From positions 41,957,214-42,021,213 of the forward strand of contig OY735219.1 of the NCBI GenBank assembly GCA_963457665.1: 64,000 bases of DNA, written 5' to 3'. The notes beneath the pieces were generated by a model that saw only the letters and a list, made by a program, of their open reading frames with translations, did not search any database and was not told the origin of the DNA. This document shows, in pieces, positions 38,431 to 49,139 of this stretch. The stretch comes from Thysanoteuthis rhombus. Lineage: Eukaryota; Mollusca; Cephalopoda; Oegopsida; Thysanoteuthidae. The position numbers and the translations under genes were made by a program. Numbering within the stretch: position 1 is the stretch's first letter; each line of letters opens with the position of its first letter.

Positions 38431-39529
38431 CTGACTAATTGACAATCTGACATAGCAAACACCTCATAACTCTACAAAGCATTCCCTTCCACTCCTATGA
38501 TAGGAAAACTCTTAATACGCTTTACAAAGTCATCAAAACATGGAATTCTATTTTACTACACAAAGACGCGTCAATTGCATGAATAAAATTCCATTTCACT
38601 ACAATATTTTAAAGGCACTAAAGATTTAACTAGCACTTCTCTAGTCTAATTTTCAGACTCATTTTTTTTTCAATACAGATTATTTTTGTCTTTATTTTTG
38701 CCATTATTTTTTCTTCTGTGATTATGATCATCAGGTAGACTGATATCTACGAAGACTAGGTATCGTATACTTTTACACTATCAAAACCTACCTTGTAAAA
38801 ACCTATATCAAAATACAACTGTTCTTCATTAACAATTTTTTTTCTATGCTACAATTTACCTTCATCTTAATATTCTTGTTACTTTTTTCAAGACACGATT
38901 CTCTTCAGCCATAAGTAAAAGGTATGGATTGGGAAGAAGAATAAGCCTCCTGTGAGACTTATACTCACGTCCCTTTATGCCTGAGGGAGGCAAGGTTTTC
39001 ACCCTACTGCTCTCAATCCAAGCTAAAGGGACTCACAAGACAAACAACAGTCCAAATCAGACCTAAAAAGCTTCATCTCTAGCTGAACCTCTTCTGCACT
39101 GTTTGAGTTATTAACAGGTAGTATCAATTTTGGAAAACAAATTCATTTATTCTCAGTACCTGAAGTATTGTAAATCATCATCAATTTGTATATTAATATT
39201 TACCATCTTGAAATTTTTCTTGACCCCACCTCAATTGGAACTAGAGACTTGTGCCTCATTCCGAACAGCACTGTTTATATGCTCATGAGGGGAATTCAGT
39301 CTGAAAAGTATTGCAATAAAAACAAATTGAAAAAAAAAGCAAAAAACTATCAAGATGAGGGTAAATAGTAGCACACAAATTGTAAATGATTTCATCTACT
39401 AAAAATAAATGAAAAAATTTGTTTACCAAGACTGTTTCCTAGAAGAAATTTATACAGACTTGAGTGAAGGATAGTCTTTACATGCTGCCTTTGATATATT
39501 TAATAACAAGTAGTAATATCAAATCACTA
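38429..39529. other. AT-rich non-coding sequence
   Basis: A short patch at about 38930-39080 is more GC-balanced and resembles a SINE tail. The open frame at 39186-39368 has no motif. Confidence 0.4.
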
Positions 39530-39534
39530 TAGGC

Positions 39535-39860
39535 CTACAAATCGACTACCCAACCAGCCAAGTGGGCAACAGATTCTTCTTTCTTTGCTCATCCAGGCAC
39601 TCCTGGTCACATTTTTGGGACAACATAGAAAGTTTGCATCAGTACACCACTCAGCATCATCATAATTTTTTTTTGTTTTTTTTCCAACAAAAGTGCTTCT
39701 TGGGTCACCAGTCATTTTGGACCAACAATTCCAAAATCGTACGCTGTTTTTTTTTTTGTTTTTCTCTTTTAGATAATTTTCGATAGAATGTACCAAAGCT
39801 ACTAATTATCTAAAAAATTAATTTGGGTACACATACAAGCTACAATGATTCATTTATGCA
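39535..39860 (-). mobile_element. MITE family B copy 5 (near full length)
   Basis: In the minus orientation the left end reads GCATAAATGAATCATTGTAG and the right end is 'ggcctatagtgatttgata'. The internal blocks for 'attatctaaaagaga', 'ttggtccaaaatgactggtg' and 'tgaccaggagtgcctggatg' are all recognisable. Open frames on both strands here are readings through the repeat. Confidence 0.82.
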
Positions 39861-40291
39861 AGGTACAAATATCATTCTTAACAATGAAATTAGGACAAAA
39901 CCATAGTCAGTGATAATCTAAACTTAGTTGTACATCTCAAGGTATTCAAAGGCTGTCTGCACAAATGTTTAATGTCAGATAGCAGAAAGATAAAGCTCCT
40001 TAATCATTGCATCTCAATATCTGACTTTAATACAAGAACACGAAACTAAGTAGCATCTATTTGGTTGTGGATAGCTACTACATGCTCAGAGATAAATTGT
40101 GCTATCATGGGCCATAAAGTTCCAAGTTACTAAATTCTAAACAAAGTCTGTAGACGTTATTGCTAAAAACTTGTTCATTTAAAATGCGTATATTAAAAAG
40201 TGAACTTGTAATCAGTACCAATATTTGCCATTTATAAGTATCTGCAACATACCTATTCAGTATTGGAGCAGTAAGAATTATATCTAAACCT

Positions 40292-40546
40292 CGCATAAAT
40301 GAATCACAGTAGCCAGTGAACATTTACCAGAACTAATTATTGAACAAATTATCTAAAAGATCATCAAAAAAAACATTCTAAAATGACCATAGAGACCCTA
40401 ATTTTTTTTAACGAAAAAAAAAAAAAAAAAAAAAAAACTTTCAAGGTCGTAGCCCAAAATTTGACAAATAGCATCCGCGGATACATGGACACCTAAAAAG
40501 AGAAGAATCTGTTGACCATTTGTGGGGCTACAGTGATTTGATATAC
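40292..40546 (+). mobile_element. MITE family B copy 6 (both ends present)
   Basis: Left end CATAAATGAATCACAGTAGC, right end GGGGCTACAGTGATTTGATA. These inverted ends define the family's terminal repeat, core AATCACnGTAGCCC. The centre has a 23-base poly-A. Imperfect direct repeats flank it: attcagtattggagcagtaa (about 40257) and attcagtattagagcaataa (about 40550). Confidence 0.85.
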
Positions 40547-41029
40547 TAATTCAGTATTAGAGCAATAATAAGTACATATGAATTCAGCAAAATCTGTTGA
40601 GAAGCCATTTTGATTTTTTCCCTAAATCTTTATCATCTACAGGTGTATTATAACTGCAGCTCAGTTGCCACCTCTGAAACTTGGCACTTATAATGTGTGT
40701 GCATAGGTGTGAGCAAAAATTGCTTGCATAAGATCTTTTTAAATTAATTTTGGGGTTAGAACCCAGAAACTGAATCCAACCCAATTGTTATTGAAGAGTA
40801 AATTTGCCCAGTTACACAAGTAATTTATTTTTTGATTCCCTACCCTTTTGGAAGATGAAGAAGTTCTTTCTATACTTTTTTTTCCTCCATTGTTATACAC
40901 AACAATTTTTCTCTTCTTCAATCCTCCTTTCCTTTTGATCATTATTCTTCCTATTTTTGGAAATTCCTTTTTTATGTATTTACAAAGAGTGTGAAAAGTA
41001 TCATATTTTTTAAAAAGTTAATTTCAGCA
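40547..41029. other. AT-rich non-coding sequence
   Basis: Nothing recognised. The minus-strand open frames at 40584-40942 have no motif. Confidence 0.4.
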
Positions 41030-41435
41030 TCCTTATACAGCTTAAAATCAACAGAATTTGGAACAAAGATCAAAAAGTTTAAAAACCAAAAAGTATTGAA
41101 ACGAGTAATGTACAAAAACCAAAAATACTTTTTCCACTATCAGGGAGAAAATGGGAGTCCAAGACATCATAGAATCCATTAGAAAACTTAAATGGCAATG
41201 GGCAGATCATGTTGCAAGAATGACAGACAACCGACGGACATCACAAATCACAAAATGGATCCCCAAAGATCACATGCAAAACCAAGGCTGACAGAATACA
41301 ATATGGAGAGATAGACTAGACAAATTCAGAAAATACTGGCTCCACAATGCCCATAATAGAGAAGTGTGGCGGATCCTGGGGAAGGTCTAAGTCTAACAAG
41401 GGACGTTAAAAGACTGATGATGATGATACTTTTGA
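41030..41435 (+). pseudogene. RTE-like LINE 3' end (RT2)
   Basis: The peptide contains REKMGVQDIIESIR and KLKWQWADHVARMTDNRR, then TIWRDRLDKFRKYWLHNA and NREVWRILGKV. This is the carboxyl tail of RTE-type endonuclease/reverse-transcriptase polyproteins. In-frame stops are present, so it is dead. The copy ends in 'gacgttaaaagactgatgat' with a GAT-type tandem tail (about 41415-41430), as RTE 3' ends usually do. It is 5'-truncated, which is typical for LINE insertions. Confidence 0.85.
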
Positions 41436-41513
41436 TTCCTTTAGCTGTTTTCTTCATTTGTATCTCTTCACTTTCTAAATTGTCTTTTCCTACGTGATAG
41501 TGAAATTATTAGT

Positions 41514-41538
41514 TTATATATATATATATATATATATG
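41514..41538. repeat. (AT)n microsatellite
   Basis: A short (AT) tract of about 25 bases, just downstream of the LINE tail. Confidence 0.9.
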
Positions 41539-41970
41539 TATGGGTAACCTATTTAAGCTCCATTTCAAAACATTTTATACAGAGTATAAAACATCTAGAT
41601 ACAATAGATGATGATAATATGCTATATAAAATAAACTACATGTATTACAACAGCAAAAAAAATAAATAAATAAAGCTATACATTAAAATCATAGCTTATG
41701 GGGAGGTGGTGTTTGATCAATAATGTTGAGGAATAATGTCATTATAGTTTGAGGGGGCAGGGTTAGAACCGTGAAATAATTATATGGTAAACTGATGATC
41801 CTAACTAGAAAAATTCATAGTGCCATAATTTCACAATTGTGTAAATCACACAAACCAATGAAAAAATTGCATTAACATTAATATTGGAAAATAATTGATT
41901 GAACTAACAAATTATTTTTAAAGTTTAAAAAAAAAATATATATTTAATATTTAAAGCTGTAAAGCATTTC

Positions 41971-41990
41971 ATATATATATATATATATAT

Positions 41991-42038
<48 letters not shown>
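41971..42038. repeat. (AT)n(AC)n compound microsatellite
   Basis: An (AT) tract of about 20 bases passes through 'acatatac' into (AC)n of about 40 bases, ending next to the pogo-like element. Confidence 0.95.
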
Positions 42039-42040
<2 letters not shown>

Positions 42041-42041
42041 T

Positions 42042-42504
42042 CATGGTACCTCACATAGCAAAAGACTGTTTATAGCAAATTTTTACCAAATGAGAGGCCC
42101 CCAATTACCCCCCCCTCCAAAAAAAAATCTTTTAGCCAAATATGCTCAGTTTGCAAGAAATAAAAATCGGTGGAATTTCCTAGAATTATCCAGAATCATC
42201 TAGATTTAATTTATAATTATTTGGATTTATATCTAGAATCTAGGAGCAAATTTCCAGACTAACAGACGGTCATTTGGTTTTTTATCTTTTCATTTATTAC
42301 ATTTAGTTTTCTATTTGTACTTATGTATCATTTAGAAAATAATTAGTACATTATACATTTATTTACAAGATTGAGATTTTAGAGGTCAAATATTTTCATT
42401 TAGAACGAATTACTGAAATCTCATAGGTTTGATTATTCACTCAACGAATTTTCATCCAAGACATTTTGTGGAAAGGACTGTCATCATTATGAGAGATACC
42501 ACTG
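42042..42504. mobile_element. pogo/Tigger-like non-autonomous element
   Basis: The left end reads CATGGTACCTCACATAGCAA. The right end, reversed and complemented, reads CAGTGGTATCTCTCATAATG. These are imperfect terminal inverted repeats of the CAGTGGTACCTC type found in pogo/Tigger MITEs. The right end is followed by TA, the expected target dinucleotide; the left TA has been lost or mutated beside the microsatellite. The 463-bp body is AT-rich and non-coding. Confidence 0.7.
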
Positions 42505-43439
42505 TACGTATATTCTTTCTTCGTATAGCTTTTTCCTTCACTTGTCATCCTTCTGTTTGTCCATCTCCAACCTGAAAATAAAATGTCTTGCCAAATTTTC
42601 TTCTCATATTCTATCCATTGTTAAATTCATACTTTTGGACATTAGTAAATGGCAGTAACCAAGTTATTGGGCTGACAGGTGAGACGTACATAAAAGTTGA
42701 GAAACAGGTGTAAGGATACTCCTCCCCAGACTGCCTCGTTCTGATGTCTCTTCCATCATGTGACAGTAGGGGGTTATGTCACTTTCACCTTATATGTGCT
42801 GTTAACCTCCTCGGCTCAATTCTTGTCAAGGCTGTGACAGACTGTTTCTTAGATTCTTCTCTTGTCCTATTTACAAACCACCAACCCTTCCAAATATTCT
42901 TGCCTTGTCTATTGTATCAGGTATTGCTTGTCACAAGTTATTCTCCAAGGTTTAACCGTCAGCAAGGTAGGGAAATGTGCACTACTTTCAAAGCAAGACA
43001 AGTAAGACTTAACATGAAGCAAACGGAAAACCAACTTAGAATCACACAGAGAGCCAGGTGAAGAGCAATGCTCTTTAGACAATTCTAAAACAGAAATTTT
43101 GTAACCTAAAAAGCTCAAGGACTCCTTCTATAAAAGAAATATATGGTGGACACCATTTTTAGCATTTTTAGACAGTAATCAATGAACTAACTACAATAAT
43201 AAGCGATTTTTTACCAATAAAATCATATTTGTTCTAAATGGATAACATTTATTTGAATTTCAGTATTATAGGGTTCAGGTCTGTGTAGAATAATTATTTC
43301 TGGATAGCCAAACAATGAATGATTATGTTCCTCTGCCACTAGATTTGTGATATCAGGATCAAAACAAACTCTGCTTCAGATCTCTGAGCATTATTTATTG
43401 GACCCCAGTTTCAAAGTCACTGCTCAAAGAAACAGAAAA
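42505..43439. other. Non-coding stretch with one 105-codon open frame
   Basis: The plus-strand frame 42744-43061 and an overlapping minus-strand frame 42909-43118 have no recognised domain, and no splice context supports either. Confidence 0.4.
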
Positions 43440-43640
43440 AGATGAGCATGAGTCTGTAGACAGACTAAGGGGAAAGATTAATTAACAAAAATGGAGATGG
43501 ACTGAACACTTAGCAAGAATAAATAACAAATGGAGCAAATATCTAACTGATGGTACAGTGAATGCTGTAGGAAATGACCAGATACAAAATGGAAATACGA
43601 GATAGAAAATTTTATAGCTATATATTCATCCGCCCGAATT
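43440..43640 (+). pseudogene. RTE-like LINE tail, strongly decayed (RT4)
   Basis: One frame reads WTEHLARINNKWSKYLTDGT, aligning with the 'WAGHVARM.DNRW' segment of the RTE carboxyl tail seen at 41030 and 56050. Frames are broken on both sides and no GAT tail remains. Confidence 0.6.
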
Positions 43641-43754
43641 ACGGATGTGTATCATTTCAAGAAAATACTCAGAGATACCCTCGGATTATCTTCTTTTGAA
43701 GCATACTTTTCAAGTTCATCAGTAAATCTTGAAAGCCATTGTCACTTTTTTGTT

Positions 43755-43866
43755 TGTTTCTTTTCTGTTGAAGCGAACTTACATAAAATTAACTATACCC
43801 TGCCATGATTCAACCATCTAACCCAGTAAGTAGCATATCCATTACACTAACCTTAGGCCACCTGAA
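43755..43866 (-). mobile_element. tRNA-like SINE head
   Basis: The minus strand has an A-box-like TGGCCTAAGGTTAGTG and, about 45 bases on, a B-box-like GGTTGAATC. The arrangement resembles a tRNA gene but the stems do not pair well, so a decayed SINE is preferred. Confidence 0.5.
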
Positions 43867-44154
43867 TATTGAGTGAAATTAAGTTACAAGTGAGCAATCA
43901 GCCAAGCAGCAGACCAAAAGGCTGCTGCTGATTACAGCTTTACTCACTTGCCTAATTTCACTTTTGTTTTGTTTGATATTGCGAAATGGAAGTCAGAATA
44001 TTGCACGGTACCAAACAATAATCTACCATTAATAATTCTTTCATTTTTAAGGGTACTATTGAATTGAATTTGATCATTTTAAGATGTCTTGAATATTTAT
44101 AGAATGTATGCGTGATAGTTTATAAAAACTGAGCAGAACAAAAACATAAATTAA

Positions 44155-44452
44155 AGTAATCACAAGCAACCTTCTTAACCTAGCAAGCCACTAAGGACAT
44201 ATATTAGGGCCATATATTCCCTTCATAAATGTCAATCATATAACAGAGAGTGTACTCAATTTTTTATTTTAGACAAACATGAATTACAATTATTACATCA
44301 ATTTGCAAAGCCAAAATAACAGTAAACTTACAATATAAATTATAAAATTTACTTTCTGAGAAAAATTATATAAGTTCAAATGAATGTCTAGATTGGCCAA
44401 AGGTTACAAAAAATTCTTGCAAGCTGGTTAATGACTATTGCCCATATATAAA
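44155..44452 (+). mobile_element. hAT-like family G copy 2
   Basis: It aligns with 7508-7797 through 'gaattacaattatta', 'tacaatataaattataaaat', 'ctgagaaaaattata' and a right end 'attgcccatatataa'. The left end is eroded ('agcaaccttcttaacctagc'). Confidence 0.68.
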
Positions 44453-44754
44453 TTAGAGAATCTGTAAGTCAAACCATAGATGTTAAATTTTTTCTTGTGA
44501 GGATCATCTAGCAATGGCAATATTGCCAATTTTATTTCCACGTTTACATCTAGAATTGAGTCAAAAAATTTTCAAACACCTTGATTCTCTAAAATCTGGG
44601 AAATGTATATCAATACATTAAATGTGACTATCTTCAACATTCATTTTATCAAAATATTAGTTAATATATTAATCATCTAAATAGCAATTTTTGGCACCTA
44701 GATGCCACCTAAAACATCTAAATTGACAACATTGGACAAGGGATGTAACTCACA

Positions 44755-45330
44755 TTTTGGTATGTCACTCATTCAGTGACTAATTAGGAAAGGAGGTGAT
44801 CAATGAATAAGTTAATTCTCTCATCTTCGAGCCGTGATCACTAAACTGAATTTTCAAAGAACAAATGGACACAAACTAAGTGATCAATTTAGAACTAACA
44901 CACATTGCAAATTTCCCCCCAACCAAGGAAACCTATTGGGGAGGTGGTTAAAAATTAGAAAAAAAAATTCTTTTAATAGACATAATAGAAAATGTTTAAA
45001 TCAGCATCACAGTCAATAATTGAACCGTAGCATCAAAATCTAAAATCCTGTATAATAAAAAAAATTTTAAAAATTACATTCTATTTATGACATCGCTTTT
45101 TTTTTTTTTTTGAGAAAAATGCCAAAGATTTCTATAAGGGGTCTTATGAGGTACAAATGCCAATTTTCAAGTCTGACAAAACAGTATGGCCAGGAGCAAT
45201 GGAAGCACAACACAAATATACAAAAAAGATAGAGGCCTTCACCACCTTTGGAGTCTAACATTGTTCAATTTTCAGCCTTCAGACCAACTTGAAAACTGAA
45301 GAAACCTATGGTGACAGTTTGGTTTCATTG
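44755..45330 (+). repeat. Dispersed repeat family A, copy 3, interrupted
   Basis: Left part to about 45015: 'gtgatcaatgaataagttaa', 'gtgatcaatttagaac', 'aaacctattgggg'. The right part from about 45260 ('cagccttcagaccaacttga', 'gaaacctatggtgacagttt') completes it. Between them lies a segment matching MITE family B, so the MITE inserted into an existing A copy. Confidence 0.75.
45090..45240 (+). mobile_element. MITE family B copy 8, nested in repeat A
   Basis: The poly-T/A centre is followed by 'gaggtacaaatgccaatttt', 'caagtctgacaaaacagtat' and 'ggccaggagcaatggaagca', which correspond to the family's 'ggtgcactaatgcaaatttt ... gaccaggagcacctagggac' block. Neither TIR is clear. Confidence 0.55.
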
Positions 45331-45539
45331 TTTCTACCATGAACAATGATTGATTAAGGCAAAAAAGAGCATTTAAATGAATAGATGTAGACCTCCCAAA
45401 GACAATCAGGTCAGTTGCAGTCTTTTTATTGTATATTTCAGAACTTTTTCTTTGTTTCAACTGAATGTTTTTTCAGAAGTATAATTGAAATATTCATGAC
45501 ATTTCTTTACAGATTTAATGTACAATGAACTTATTATAG

Positions 45540-45930
45540 GCCATCAACCAAACTGTCATCATAAGTTTCTCTCGGTCTTTAAGCTGGTCTGGCTGGCTAT
45601 GTATGTATCACACATACAGGCCACACCAATGTAGCTAGATACCTGAAAATTTGAACATTCAGTCCTCAATATGTCTAGAAAAAACCTTTTCAGTAGATGG
45701 GGGGGAGGGCAATTTGAAATGTAGATTTATGCGAAATTGATTCTTTAGCTTGTGTCCAGTTTGTTTTTGTTTTGACAAGACTTTTGAAACAATCTCGTTG
45801 CCCAAAAAAGGTGAGAGAAGTGACTTATTCATTGATCAATGCTTTCTCTTAATTTTTTATTGATCACCCGTAACACAGCATGCTGCCAGAGGACTGATCA
45901 TATGATGGAATTTTTCATGTGACTAACCAG
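45540..45930 (-). repeat. Dispersed repeat family A, copy 4
   Basis: The minus-strand copy starts with 'gatctggttagtcacatga' and ends 'atgatgacagtttggttgat'. It gives the clearest view of the left end. It lies only about 210 bp from copy 3 in the opposite direction, so together they form a large inverted pair. Confidence 0.8.
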
Positions 45931-47835
45931 ATCTTTTTTATTTCCAATAAAAGAAAAAGTTATAATTTCTTGGGACAAAGACACTTATAAGAGTATTCCT
46001 AAAAAGTTTCAGAGTTTTTCTTGACATTTACATTTTTAATATTTGCAATAGTTGAAAGCATTCCATTTTGTAAATAATGACACACTATAAAACTTAGAAA
46101 TATATATGTAAAACATGGAGACATATTCCCACATCTCCTTATAGAAAAATTGAAACTATATTTGTTGGTTTGTTTGTTTAGTCAGAAAGAGGAAGATGAT
46201 TTTATTAATCCATCATACATTTATTCTAGGATTCATAAGGACATGGTTGCTTTCCAATTCCATTATCAAAATCTAACTGTCACCTTGGACTCCCATCCCT
46301 AACAGTGACCATAGAAGCTGCTCAGCAAACGATTTCTATAGAAATGAATTTTTTAAAATTTTATTTAAATCACAAATCCATTTTTCTCAATAACTTGACC
46401 CAGATTCATTGATTTTCTCACCTCAATTTCATTTTTTTTTTTGTTCTAATTTGATCTAAATTAAAATGCAAAAAACAATATTTGAATTATAACCCCATCA
46501 TTTTTTATAATCTGTCACACTTTTAAAAATGAATATTTTGTCTTGAAAGTGGTCAGGGAGAGGTTCTGAAAATGGAATCTTAATACAAAGACAACAAAGA
46601 AGATGGGGAGAGATCAGGGATATGAAAAAGGGTAAGGAGTGAAACAAAGATATTCGCTAAAGGAACTCAACTGAACACAGTCGTCCAGAAATGAAGATAG
46701 ATGAAAAAGTGAAAGTGAAAATCAGGTTCAACATTGTAATTTTCTTCCTCAGTGTTCATTTGATAGAGCCATGCCACAAGAAAACTGTGACAGGACTTGA
46801 GCAATTCAATCAAGGCTAATAAATGAAAGCATAAACCTACTTGCTTTATCAATGGCTGGATTAAAAATTTAATTATATTTTATACCTGTAAACATACATG
46901 ATTCAAATTAATCTAATTATTGCTAGTAGTATTAGTAAAGTAGTAAATAAAGCATTCCAATACATGAACTTTGCTTCTTTAATCCACTATGGATAAACTA
47001 AGGGCCCAAGTTTTAAAAAGTAGAGCAGATTGTAGTTTTGGGAGAAAACAAGTCCGAAAGTCAGACCATAGATGCATTAGTTTGATTTTTCATTCCTGTA
47101 AAAGCCTATTTCTGTCAAAGACCTTTCCTCTGAAAGAATCTTCATCTAAAGCTAATATTGTAAAATAGAGTTTCATTCATGCAATTGACATGTTGGTATT
47201 CTGATGAAGTAGAACTTCCATGTTCTGATGTCGTTATAATAAAATGTCACTTAAGCCACATCAGATACATAGAAGGAGAGGGAGGGAATGCTAAGTGGAG
47301 GTAGCAGCTACCTCACACTATGTCAATTTGTCCGTCAGAGACAGGGATCACTGTCATGGATGCTAACACATCTAAAAACCAACTAAAAGTATGATTCAAA
47401 TAATGTAACAATTGCAAAAAGTGAATTCGCTCTTTCCCAGTCATTTTTCAACAAGTATAAATTGCAGTACAATGTTGTATCCACTGACAAGATTGCATAT
47501 ATTAGATATACATGGGCACATTCTTAAAAGAGAGGGGAGAAAATATAAAAGTCAGATGTAACATTCAGTCATAGATAAGATGGAAACTGACAAGCAGTAC
47601 AGTTACATAATTACTTATTTATACAAGAGGAAAGATATCACAATTTTTTTCCTTTAGCAAATGTCTGTTTCACTCCCTACCCTTTTTTATATCCCACCCT
47701 GCTTCTGCCCGCCTTTCTACATCCTCTATGCGGTCTGTGCGTTATGATTCCATTCTCAAAACCTTTATTGAATGGAAAAAAAAAGCAGCTGACATTTGAA
47801 AATTTAGATTTTTTTTTTATTCACTCAATATATAG
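45931..47835. other. AT-rich non-coding sequence
   Basis: No gene or recurring repeat recognised. The minus-strand open frame at 46667-46852 has no motif. Confidence 0.45.
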
Positions 47836-48225
47836 GTCCAGTTAGTCACTCATTAGAAATCATCGCATGACAGTCTTTTGCAGCAGGCAATGTCGGGGGT
47901 GATCATTTAGAAAATTGGAAAAAAAAGTGGTCAATGATCACTGAAAAAATCTGAATTTTCACAAAACTAACATGAATGCTGCTGGACACAAACTGAGTGA
48001 TCAATTTAGCATAAATTTACATTGAGAATTGAACTACCGCTAAAAACCTATTGGGGGAAGGATTAAAAAAAAAAAACAATTTTTTCTAAATATAATAAGG
48101 AGTAAGTGTTTAAATTTTTAGTCCTCTAGTTCCATTGGTGCAGCCTATTTACGCGGTACATACAAAGCCGGCAGCCCATCTTGAAAACTGAAGTAACCTA
48201 TGTTGACATTTTCGTTGATGGTTCC
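47836..48225 (+). repeat. Dispersed repeat family A, copy 5
   Basis: Nearly the whole family is present: 'agttagtcactcattagaaa', 'gtgatcatttagaaaattgg', 'gtgatcaatttagcataaat', 'aataaggagtaagtgtttaa', 'ttccattggtgcagcct' and 'acctatgttgacattttcgt'. Confidence 0.82.
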
Positions 48226-49139
48226 TAGTACAGCAAACTTATTAACAAATCTACTAGTTCGCAAATTAATTAAACTTCATTTAGAATACAGTAAAAATGC
48301 AGGAGCCTCAGTAAATCGTGAAAAGAACAAAGCAAATGCCAGAAGCAAAATAATACAGACAAACACAAATTTAGATTTCTAAGTCATAATAGTCCAATAA
48401 AAAAAGTGTGGAGGGGGGTAATTTCTAGCATAGAAATTTTTTAATTTTTATAGAAATGACTCATTGCTTTTGATTTACTTGAAATGAAAAAAATTATTAG
48501 ATTCTTTCAATAATGTATATGTGATTGGATATCTTCAGAAAAAAAAAACCTGTTAGATAAAAGCCCATGTCAGTTTATTTGTCAGTGTTTTTTTGCCAGT
48601 TATCATGCTAAAGCAAATAGATGTATAAAAATTGAATAAAACCTGTTGATTCAAATATGCAATGTGGAGATAGGCTACTATTTTGCTACTTGAATGAAGT
48701 GTGAAATCCACTTGAAAATACTAAGTGGAGTTTTATTTTTTTTAAGTTTGCAATTATTTGAATTAGCCACTTCTATTGTTTTTTTCTCCAAAATCATTGA
48801 TGTTAAACTCTTTCAAGAATATGAAAGCTAAATTTAACATTTTCTTTGAATTTTTATATTATATTATAACAAAACGGTCATTACTTTAAAATCTATCACT
48901 GCTTTAATTATCAGTTAAAAAAAAATTAATCAATTTCATTTGAGACATTATGAAAATAAGATGCAATAACTTATTTTTTTATCTTTATCTTATTTTTTTT
49001 TTTTTTTTTACACAGGGTGAATGGGAACTTTCGATAAAGTAGGATTGTTTCTCCCGAGGCCAGCACTCAGCCATCTTCAACTGTATGATGCTTTAACAAG
49101 GAATCGGACAAACTTGAAAGCCTAAGTGGAAAATTACGA
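48226..49139. other. AT-rich non-coding sequence
   Basis: Poly-A at 48540-48548 and poly-T at 48991-49009. No supported gene. Confidence 0.5.

Noticed and set aside
42744..43061. A 105-codon open frame
   Set aside because: No motif, no splice context, and an overlapping frame on the other strand; likely chance or an old repeat.
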